NCBI GenBank assembly: GCA_963794155.1
Contig: CAWCCX010000016.1
Coordinates: forward strand, 496,001 to 560,000
Reading direction: 5' to 3'
DNA: 64,000 nt
Origin: Roseiarcus sp963794155
Lineage (GTDB): Bacteria; Pseudomonadota; Alphaproteobacteria; Rhizobiales; Beijerinckiaceae
The number at the start of each line of letters is the position of its first letter. Position 1 is the stretch's first letter. The translations under genes were made by a program, and so were the position numbers. The notes beneath the pieces were generated by a model. That model did not search any database. It saw nothing but the letters and a program-made list of their open reading frames with translations, and was not told where the DNA came from. Below, one piece after another: positions 55,657 through 62,689 of this stretch.

Positions 55657-56217
55657 TTGCAGATCGCCACCGCGGACGTCGCGAGGGGCAGGTATGTCAA
55701 CGGCCCCGGCTTCGACATGATGGCCGGTGAGGCTTTCGCGCCCGGCATTATCGCGCTGATCACGCCAAATGGCGCAGTCCGTAAGGTCGCTGACGGCGTC
55801 GCCTTCCCCAACGGCATGGCAGTGACCCCTGACAATGCGCCCATTATCGTCGCCGAATCCTACGCCAGGAGGCTGACCGCCTTCGCCATAGCCGCCGACG
55901 GCAACCTGTCGAACCGCCGCGTTTGGGCCGACCTCGGCGACGGCTGCCCCGACGGCATCTGCCTCGACGCGGAAGGCGCTGTCTGGTACGCCGACGTCCC
56001 CAACAAACGCTGCGTGCGCGTGCGCGAAGGCGGCGAAATATTGCAGACAATCGCGCTCGACCGCGGCGGCTTCGCCTGCATGCTCGGCGGGGCGGACAGG
56101 CGCACGCTGTTCATTGCCGCCGCGCGTTGGCGCGGGCCGGAGACAATGTCTGACGGGGCGCGAACCGGCCAGCTGTTGACCGCGAGCGCGCCGGCATCGG
56201 TCGTGGGGTGGCCGTAG
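55657..56217 (+). pseudogene. SMP-30/gluconolactonase, 5'-truncated
   Basis: 186 codons cover the C-terminal two thirds of an SMP-30/gluconolactonase/LRE beta-propeller, an enzyme of sugar-lactone hydrolysis. Blocks are YVNGPGFDMMAGEAFAPG, VAFPNGMAVTPDNAPIIVAES, WADLGDGCPDGICLDAEGAVW and a terminal GQLLTASAPASVVGWP. Full proteins are near 290 aa and begin with the first metal-binding Glu, which is absent. The only initiator is a TTG with no ribosome site. Deletion of the 5' part makes activity unlikely. Confidence 0.75.
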
Positions 56218-56918
56218 GGGAGCGGGCGATTGAGGAGGCCGCGGCGGCGGCGCAGGGACTCAGCGCGACTCACTTAGGACTACGCCCTCATTTCGTCATC
56301 GCCTGCTCGTCACGGCCACCTGCGTGTTGCGCCCCAGGCGAAAGGTGTGAACCCGGGGTCCGCCTGCTGGAGCGCAATCATGTCTGGACGCACTAGGAAC
56401 AAATCAAGTCAATCCGCAATGACCGCTTCACGTCGATAGTGTTGAAAAACTCGAATTTCCGCATCGATCACAATTCAGGAGACCGCTGGCGGCCTCGGTG
56501 AAAAATTCCTTAGGGGGTCGGCGGACCGACCGGGTTTGCCGCGTGCGACGCTCCTATATGCCCTGCCGTGAGGAGTATCGGCTGAGTTGACGCGACGCCC
56601 GCGAAAACGAGATTTTAGCGGTGGCTCAATTTCCGAGTTTTTCAACACTATTCGTCGACACCGGACATCGTGAGCGGTCCGAGGCATCGTCCGCTATCCC
56701 CCAACTGCGAAGTTCACCGCCGCAATCCGGGACGTCCGCTTCGTAGGCTCCAGGGTCCGGACTCGGCGCTTTTGCGTTAGAGTCGCTATAGTGAGTAGGG
56801 CAATTTTTGTGTCTGCACCGTCCGGACCGTCCAAAAGCGTTATTCTTCAAAGGACTAAGCCCGGACGCAAAGCGGACACAGTGGACGCTACCGTGGCAGT
56901 CCTCCGTCCGTAATGCAC
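56218..56918. other. 701-bp gene-free debris zone
   Basis: Between the SMP-30 fragment and the Prim-Pol gene I see only the MITE-like element at 56437-56651. The remaining sequence has short unlikely frames. The promoter for neither neighbour is expected here, since both genes end at this zone. Confidence 0.5.
56437..56651. mobile_element. 215-bp MITE-like element with 18-bp perfect terminal inverted repeats
   Basis: ATAGTGTTGAAAAACTCG at 56437-56454 is the exact reverse complement of 56634-56651. The near-match continues inward (AATTTC / GAAATT, one base offset). No open frame fits a transposase, so it would need one in trans. Ends of TGTTGAAAAACTC type occur in DDE insertion sequences, but the parent family is not certain. 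Confidence 0.6.
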
Positions 56919-59402
56919 TCATTGAAAAGTCACCACTTTGGACGGTCCGGACGGTGCGGACAGTTTCAGCGCCTCACTTTCCGGGTCGAGTTCAATAGAT
57001 ACAATTCGTGTCCTCGTGCGGCTGTCGCTACGCTCGAAACGAATTACGAATCCAGTTCTTCGGAGCGATGGCGCGAGGCGACGCAAGCGGCCCGCAATGG
57101 CGCGAGCGTTCTTGGGCCATGCTCTCGACCTAGCAATGGTCTCGCCGACCGCCAGTGATAGGCGGCTCAAGAGGTCTGTCGCAGTTCCGCTCCAACTGGG
57201 CTCCTTCGCCATAAAGGTGCGCAACGCGATAGCGAGCGGATCAGCGTCAAGCATGTTCCCGACCGCATCGTCGCGATTGCCCGCATAGGCGCACAGAAAC
57301 TTGCCTGGAGGCCATAAGTCGCCGTCGCCACAGGCTACCGCCCAAAGGCAGAAATCCGCCATCCTAGGGTGTCGCTCGAGGCGTGTGGAGGACAGGCGCT
57401 GTAGGCCGATCGAAACGGCATCGAGCAACGCGCCAAGGAGACGGGGAAGCGCGGCATTGAATTCGTCCCAAATCGCGCGCTCGGGGCGCCTGCGATCTTC
57501 CGCGATTGCTTCGAGGTTGAGGAAAAGCGCGCGGTCGGCTAGGTCGGGGCGGGTGACGACGTCCTCGATCCCGTTCAGTATGACGGGTCGGCATGCTTCA
57601 AAGAGCACCTCCTCTTTTTCCGCGTACAGCTCTCGAGCCTGGAAGCCGCCGCCAGTCGAGATGCGACAGAGCGAGTCTGCCAGCCAGGGAGGTATGTTCG
57701 AGATGTTGTCGAACGCAAGCAGATGGCCGTTGTTCGCAGCAATGAAAAGATCACGATCCTCGCGGGGCAACGACCGCAACGGCGCGGCGTAGGGATCGAT
57801 CAACGCGCGCACCATCGCGCAGGCGGTCGACTTCGCCGACCCTTGCTCGCCGGAAACGGCCAGAATCGGATACGGTCCGCCATCACTAAGGCAGGCGAGC
57901 AGCCACGCCACAATGAGGACGAAGTCTCCATCTGAGGCAACATTGAGGAACGGCCGCAAATCTGAAATCGCTCCCCCGCGCTCGGGGACGGGCAACGGTC
58001 TCATTCCAGCGGCGCGGCGGAACCGAGTGGGGGCGCGATCGATCACGCGCCAGCCCGCGGCGTCGATCTCAACAGCCCGCCAAACGGGGTCGCACAGGTC
58101 TAGGTAGAGCTTGCCCTCAAGACCCGCGACCCTGACGTGAACAGCGCGCTCCACCGCGGCAAACTGCGCTCTGGCCTCGACGACGCCGAGCGCGGATTGT
58201 TGGGCTTCCGAGTTGGCGGCCTTGTTGGTCGCCTCGAAAAAGGCATGGCACAGCCATTTGCGGAATCCGCGAGATCGAATGGGCCACGTCTCGCGATGGC
58301 CGTTGACCTCTATGTCGGCGTAGGCTGTGCCGTCGGGCGCATGGAACAGTTCCGCCCTTCGATTGGCGATCGCGATTAAGATATCCGCTTGGGATTGACG
58401 AGCCGGCGCGTCGGCGGCGCCAGCGGAGGGAGGGGTGCTGAAAGGATCAGTCCGTCCATTCTTCTGCGCCAGGTGAAAGACTGTCGCCAAGGTGACAAGC
58501 GGACCGTCATAGCCGCGGACGAACGAGATCCAGGTCTTGTCCTGGTCCGCGGGGTCGAATTTACCCGGGCACGCCCTCGACCATTCGTCCCACAGCGCAC
58601 GCCCAGGCCACCGCGGATCGGCCGCCGCCAGGTCATGCAGTGCGAAGCCGACTTTTAGCCAAACGTCACGGTCCACGGCGGGGATTGCGGCGAGTGCGGA
58701 TCGCAGGCGCGCCACGCCCTCCTCTGACCACGGCTCGGGGCGCGAGGGCTCAATGCCATAGTTGTCGAATTGGTTTACCGAGCTTTGGAAGGTGGCCGAG
58801 CCGCCCCCGTCCTTCTGCCGCTTATTGAGTGCGCTCGGCGGATCGGCGAGCCCGTCCGCTGTGCTAGCAGCCTTCAGCACGCCATCGCGATCGCCGGCGA
58901 AGGCTAGGAGCCATTGCGGCGCGATCGCCATCTCGTCCGGCGACGCGCAGTCCCACTTATACGACCCGCCGTCCGGGTGAATGCTTGGCGGCGCGATAAC
59001 GTATCCGCGATCGGCCCGGATATCGAGGCCCCCTTCCGCGCTGCTCGGAACCGCTCCGCAATTGGGCGGGAGCTCGAAATAGAAATGGCTACCCTTGTGC
59101 GTGACGACGCGGTGCGTCGGCGCGAGTGCGCCAAACCGCTCAGTGAGTTTGAGAAGGAGTTTTGCTCCCTCGAGGCTGTCGATATCGACAACGATCAGCC
59201 CGCTCGGCGCTCCAGTCGCGATGCCGACGTTCGCATTCGGCGCACGCGTCCACCAATTCCGGATTTGGTTTTCGTCGCGCGACGCGTCTTTGAACCCATG
59301 CTTCGTGATTGGTTCCTTGCCGTGCGGTTTGCAGGGGAAAACGGCGAAGCCAGCGCATGCATAGGCAAGGGCGAAGTCGAGGAGCGAAGACGGGGGGGCC
59401 AT
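56919..59402 (-). CDS. Bifunctional primase-polymerase (Prim-Pol/AEP) with ATPase domain
   Basis: An 827-aa replication protein. The N-terminal AEP domain (about 8-190) has FAVFPCKPHGKEPITKHGF, the metal-binding D73-x-D75 in IVVDIDS, His in KGSHFYFEL and GLDIRADRGYVIAPPSIH. A PriCT-like helical segment (about 240-290) follows. An ATPase region has Walker A GEQGSAKST near residue 517 and FIAANNGHLLAFDNISNIP as Walker B/sensor region. Such proteins prime replication of satellites, plasmids and integrative elements. It ends the minus-strand module begun by the integrase; the 179-aa gene lies 3 bases upstream. Confidence 0.87.
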   Translation of the reverse strand: MAPPSSLLDFALAYACAGFAVFPCKPHGKEPITKHGFKDASRDENQIRNWWTRAPNANVGIATGAPSGLIVVDIDSLEGAKLLLKLTERFGALAPTHRVVTHKGSHFYFELPPNCGAVPSSAEGGLDIRADRGYVIAPPSIHPDGGSYKWDCASPDEMAIAPQWLLAFAGDRDGVLKAASTADGLADPPSALNKRQKDGGGSATFQSSVNQFDNYGIEPSRPEPWSEEGVARLRSALAAIPAVDRDVWLKVGFALHDLAAADPRWPGRALWDEWSRACPGKFDPADQDKTWISFVRGYDGPLVTLATVFHLAQKNGRTDPFSTPPSAGAADAPARQSQADILIAIANRRAELFHAPDGTAYADIEVNGHRETWPIRSRGFRKWLCHAFFEATNKAANSEAQQSALGVVEARAQFAAVERAVHVRVAGLEGKLYLDLCDPVWRAVEIDAAGWRVIDRAPTRFRRAAGMRPLPVPERGGAISDLRPFLNVASDGDFVLIVAWLLACLSDGGPYPILAVSGEQGSAKSTACAMVRALIDPYAAPLRSLPREDRDLFIAANNGHLLAFDNISNIPPWLADSLCRISTGGGFQARELYAEKEEVLFEACRPVILNGIEDVVTRPDLADRALFLNLEAIAEDRRRPERAIWDEFNAALPRLLGALLDAVSIGLQRLSSTRLERHPRMADFCLWAVACGDGDLWPPGKFLCAYAGNRDDAVGNMLDADPLAIALRTFMAKEPSWSGTATDLLSRLSLAVGETIARSRAWPKNARAIAGRLRRLAPSLRRTGFVIRFERSDSRTRTRIVSIELDPESEALKLSAPSGPSKVVTFQ

Positions 59403-59405
59403 CGG

Positions 59406-59945
59406 TCAGACCCCCCACGCTCTCGGCGGCGGGGGCGGCGCAAGCTCCGCCGTGGCCCGCCGAGGCTTTTTAGGGGGCTTCAGCCAGGCATTTACCCCGT
59501 CGCGCCTGACATCCCAGCCGAACGCGAGCGCCGCGGCGATCATCGCACCGTTGGACACGTAATGTTGACGGTCTAGTTGCAGCAGGCGGGACCAGCGCTC
59601 GGCGCGATGCTTCAACGCGTACGAATGGAATTCCCCATAGGAACTCGGGCCGAGCTCTCCCGAGACAATGAATGCACACGCAAGCTCGAAATCCTGGGGA
59701 TAGGTTAGAATTTTCGGCCGCGACGCTGCGTAGCCCGGTTTGCCGAGATCCATGAGCCCGTTACTTGTCAGCGCGGGGTGCTTAGTCCAGATCGCCGCAA
59801 GAGCGATGCGCAGGCCATCGGCGGCTTCACGCTCGGCAAACGTCGCGTCGCGCCCAGTGCCTATCGGCTTGCCGCTTTGCAGCCCGGCGCGCAATTCGTC
59901 GAACGGTTGCGCCGTGCACGGCGCATCCTTATAGTGCTTAGCCAT
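59406..59945 (-). CDS. Unknown protein between excisionase and primase
   Basis: A 179-aa soluble protein I do not recognise. It has a helix-rich centre (TYPQDFELACAFIVSGELG, YALKHRAERWSRLLQLDRQHY, VSNGAMIAAALAFGW) and a Pro-rich tail ending PPPPPRAWGV. Position between alpA-like and Prim-Pol genes, 3 bases from the latter, points to a replication or regulation role. No catalytic motif is visible. Confidence 0.65.
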   Translation of the reverse strand: MAKHYKDAPCTAQPFDELRAGLQSGKPIGTGRDATFAEREAADGLRIALAAIWTKHPALTSNGLMDLGKPGYAASRPKILTYPQDFELACAFIVSGELGPSSYGEFHSYALKHRAERWSRLLQLDRQHYVSNGAMIAAALAFGWDVRRDGVNAWLKPPKKPRRATAELAPPPPPRAWGV

Positions 59946-60047
59946 ATCCAGGACTTTCGTTTGGCCCGGCTTCGCGTCGTCAGCGCGACCCGGGCCTTTT
60001 CGTTTCGGGGAGGATGGGAGTTAGGCGGCGCGCTGACCCGGGCGGCC

Positions 60048-60300
60048 TCATGCGGCCGGTCCCGCGCGCGAGGCTGTTGATTCGGACGTTGAGCGAAGGG
60101 TCGGGCGTCGGGCGATGAACTCTGCCACGTCCGACTGGCGGTAGCGGACGAGGCGGCCCAACCTTATGAACGGGATGCAATCGTCGCCGCCGCGCAGCCG
60201 ATCCTTTTGGATTGTCTTGCGGGGCGCGACCCGTCAGCCGGGCAACGTCCGCATCGGTGAGCAGGGTGTCGGGGAGCGCGTGTTTCGTCTCGACTTGCAT
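60048..60300 (-). pseudogene. AlpA-like excisionase/regulator, frameshifted
   Basis: From ATG 60300 the frame reads MQVETKHALPDTLLTDADV then ARLTGR, the start of an AlpA/HTH_17 (MerR-like) domain. A +1 shift near 60220-60230 restores the rest: RKTIQKDRLRGGDDCIPFI, then RLGRLVRYRQSDVAEFIA, ending at TGA 60048-60050. The joined product would be about 84 aa, normal for these proteins, which act as excisionase or activate integrase. In the unshifted frame the second half is Arg/Pro junk of 127 codons. A one-base insertion or sequencing error is likeliest; a programmed shift cannot be excluded. Confidence 0.72.
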
Positions 60301-60412
60301 AGGAATCTCCAAAGCGATGCAACGCTCGGAAATTCTCAGAAATGCGATCCAGAGCCCCCTCAAGAAAGGAACGATTTTGCGCTAGGCGGGGTCGTTTCGC
60401 CCGCTTAAGCGA

Positions 60413-61093
60413 CTAGGAGGGCGGCGGCGGTTCGGTTCTCTGCCGCGGCGAGACCATTAGTGCAACAAGCCGGTCTTGATTTTGCTCATCGGGGCACTTG
60501 ACGCCAGCTACGTCGAGCGCTTCCCGAATAAACTTGACCAACTGCCGAGGCGGCCTCTCGCCCGTCGCCCAGGCCCACTCCTTCCGATAGCGCGACGCCA
60601 ACTCTTGCAACCCCCGCACTGCGTGCATGAGCGCATAGGACTTGATTCGCCCGGGGTTCGAGGGCTTCGACAATTCGGCCAAGGCGCGCCCGGTCAGCCG
60701 AGCAACGTCGATGTCCGTCAGCAGAGCGCCGTCAGGCGATTGGCCCTTCAAGACCTCTCGCCAGATTTCCTGTAAAAGGGCGGGGGGAAGCCGCGGCGCG
60801 CGCTTGCGGCTGCTTTCTCGCTGCTTCCGCCATCGCGGCTCTTTTTGGAAGGCTTGCGCCTTTCTTCCCGGCGTTTCCTGCTGTTCGACAAGCTTGTCCA
60901 ATCTGTAGAGGCGGAATATGCAATCAAGTTCTTCCACGCATCGGCTTCGCAAGTCGACCTTGACCGCCAAAGTCCTGAGCGCCTCGTCATAAATCTCGAA
61001 ATTTCTCGGCGCGGGCGCGCGTTCAAACGGGCCGAATCCGAATTTCTCGCGCTCGTTTAGATCGGATTCGACGAATGCCGGCGAACGGGGCAT
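60413..61093 (-). CDS. Unknown 226-aa protein with an AlpA-like recognition segment
   Basis: A soluble protein coupled to the integrase: ATG 61093 lies two bases after the integrase TGA. The first half includes EIYDEALRTLAVKVDLRSR and a basic KQRESSRKRAPRLPP stretch. The second half has LLTDIDVARLTGRALAEL, nearly the same phrase as the AlpA-like protein (LLTDADVARLTGRA), followed by GLQELASRYRKEWAWATG. This hints that it shares a DNA-binding helix with that gene, or that a local duplication occurred. The frame's opening to 61429 overlaps the integrase and is not used. Confidence 0.65.
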   Translation of the reverse strand: MPRSPAFVESDLNEREKFGFGPFERAPAPRNFEIYDEALRTLAVKVDLRSRCVEELDCIFRLYRLDKLVEQQETPGRKAQAFQKEPRWRKQRESSRKRAPRLPPALLQEIWREVLKGQSPDGALLTDIDVARLTGRALAELSKPSNPGRIKSYALMHAVRGLQELASRYRKEWAWATGERPPRQLVKFIREALDVAGVKCPDEQNQDRLVALMVSPRQRTEPPPPS

Positions 61094-61094
61094 T

Positions 61095-62372
61095 TCAGGG
61101 TCGCAGCCGTCGCAGAATGGCGCCATTTTGTCCGCCAGCCATGGCGCCCGCAATCGTTGCGCCGATCGTCTCGACCGCTCGGCGCATCGGGTCAGCGTCC
61201 AAATGAGCGTAACGCGCCGTCGTGGCAGGCTGAGAATGGCCGAGCAACTTGCCGATGATCGGCAGGCCCATTGACGCGCCCGCCCCGAACGAGGCGAACG
61301 AATGCCTAAGGTCGTGAATTCGGACGCCTTCAAGGCCCGCGGCTTCGGCAACTGCGGCCCAAGGCTTCTTAAGGTCGGCTCTCGGCTTGCCTTCAACGCT
61401 GCCGGGAAGGACGTAAGGGTTGCCTGCAAGTCGCGGCAGGCCCGCGAGGATTTCCAGGGCAGCAGCTGAAAGGTAAATCGTCTTCTTGCCGGTCTTGCTG
61501 TCGGGCAACAGGATCACGCCACGCTCAAAATCGACGTGCTCCCACTTGGCGTGAAGAATTTCGCGTAGGCGCGCTCCGGTCAGGATCAAGAGGCGGATGG
61601 CGGCGACCGCGAAGGGGTCGAGCTTCGTCCGGCGCTTGCTTGGGTCGGCGGCGTGCTTCGCGCCCGCCTTCGTTTCGTCAACGGCGTAGGGTAGGCCCGC
61701 GGCCTCCGCTTGGCGAAGCGCGTCGCCGAGCCGCGACAGTTCCTCGCGCATCAGGAATCGTTCTCGTCCGCTTTCCGGGAACTTCTCGACGCCGCGCGCG
61801 GGATTGTACCCCTCGGCGGCATATCCGGACTTGCCGGCCCACGAATACAGTGCGCTGAGGATGGCGAGCGTCCTGTTCGCCTGTACCGGCCTGTCGCTCA
61901 TCGACGAATGGAGCCGCGCGACGGCGGGTCGCGTCACGGCGTCCAGCTTCATGGAGCCGAGAGCGGGCTTCACGATGCGTTCGAGCGCGTCCCGCATCCA
62001 AGCCGCAGTTGACGCTTTGCGTTTGGCCTCGGCGTGCTGAGTGAGGAATATTTCGATCACCTCTGAGAGCGACAGGGAACGGCGTTGGCGTGTCTTTTCG
62101 GCCGCCGGGTCCTCGCCATGCGCAACCGAGCCGAGCACTTTCTTGGCCCCTGCGCGAGCCTCCTCGGGGGTCATCTTCCCCGCGTGGCCGATCGTTACCC
62201 GTTTCGTCGGCGCGCCGCGGCCTCGCGCGGCCTTGTACTCGACGGCGTAGGACACGCCGCCCGTTTTTCGAACTCGCAGGACGAAGCCTAGGTCGACGGT
62301 ATCGAAGACCGTGCAATCCACAGGCTCGGCTCTGAACGTGTCGACGAGGCGCTTTGTGATCTTCGCTTTCAT
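61095..62372 (-). CDS. Tyrosine-type site-specific integrase
   Basis: A 425-aa phage-type integrase. It has an N-terminal DUF4102 arm-binding domain (1-85, ending EARAGAKKVL), a core-binding domain (about 100-185) and a catalytic domain. Catalytic residues are complete: Arg268 in TGARLREIL, Lys293 in DSKTGKK, His353 and Arg356 in HDLRHSFAS, His379 in GHSQ and Tyr388 in TTARYAHLD. It lies 141 bases from attR and is transcribed into the island. It should catalyse integration at tRNA-His. A palindrome at 62465-62488 overlies its promoter region. The 226-aa gene is coupled downstream. Confidence 0.95.
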   Translation of the reverse strand: MKAKITKRLVDTFRAEPVDCTVFDTVDLGFVLRVRKTGGVSYAVEYKAARGRGAPTKRVTIGHAGKMTPEEARAGAKKVLGSVAHGEDPAAEKTRQRRSLSLSEVIEIFLTQHAEAKRKASTAAWMRDALERIVKPALGSMKLDAVTRPAVARLHSSMSDRPVQANRTLAILSALYSWAGKSGYAAEGYNPARGVEKFPESGRERFLMREELSRLGDALRQAEAAGLPYAVDETKAGAKHAADPSKRRTKLDPFAVAAIRLLILTGARLREILHAKWEHVDFERGVILLPDSKTGKKTIYLSAAALEILAGLPRLAGNPYVLPGSVEGKPRADLKKPWAAVAEAAGLEGVRIHDLRHSFASFGAGASMGLPIIGKLLGHSQPATTARYAHLDADPMRRAVETIGATIAGAMAGGQNGAILRRLRP

Positions 62373-62378
62373 GTCTGG

Positions 62379-62398
62379 GGCGCTCCCGGGGCGCTCCC
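62379..62398 (+). repeat. 20-bp end motif, right copy (possible integrase arm site)
   Basis: Identical to 35254-35273, in the same orientation, with two GGCGCTCCC units. It sits between the integrase start codon and attR. Confidence 0.65.
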
Positions 62399-62464
62399 AT
62401 GGATCAAACTACGGGACGCCACAGAGTACACAATAGGGCTAGTCTCTGGCTTAGGCAAGGTTAA

Positions 62465-62488
62465 TATCGAACAAAATCAGGTTCGATA
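62465..62488. promoter_or_regulatory. Palindrome in the integrase promoter region
   Basis: TATCGAAC (62465-62472) and GTTCGATA (62481-62488) form perfect 8-bp arms around an 8-base spacer. On the minus strand, a TTGTAT / GATATT pair overlaps the palindrome, so it may be an autoregulatory operator for int. Confidence 0.45.
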
Positions 62489-62512
62489 ATACAAGAGAGC
62501 ACCAGGGCCGTA

Positions 62513-62560
62513 AGATTGTGGATCTAGAGGTCCCCCGTTCGAGCCGGGGTGGCGGTACCA
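62513..62560 (+). repeat. attR: duplicated 48-bp tRNA-His 3' end
   Basis: Exact copy of 35158-35205. Only the 3' part of the tRNA is present, so it is not a functional tRNA gene. It marks the right boundary of the 27.4-kb island. Confidence 0.95.
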
Positions 62561-62689
62561 TCAAAATCAAAGACATGAATCGTTTCGCGCGCGGCAGGAA
62601 GCCTACGCCCGGCGTCGCTCCGTGTCGGAGGGTCGGGGCGCGGTCGGGGCAAGAGCGGCCGACATAGGCTCAGCGAAAATACTCCCTGA

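Noticed and set aside
62513..62560. Second tRNA-His gene
   Set aside because: Only the 3' 48 bases are present; the acceptor 5' strand and D-arm are missing, so it is an att repeat.
35158..62560. Complete prophage
   Set aside because: No capsid, portal, terminase, tail or lysis gene seen.
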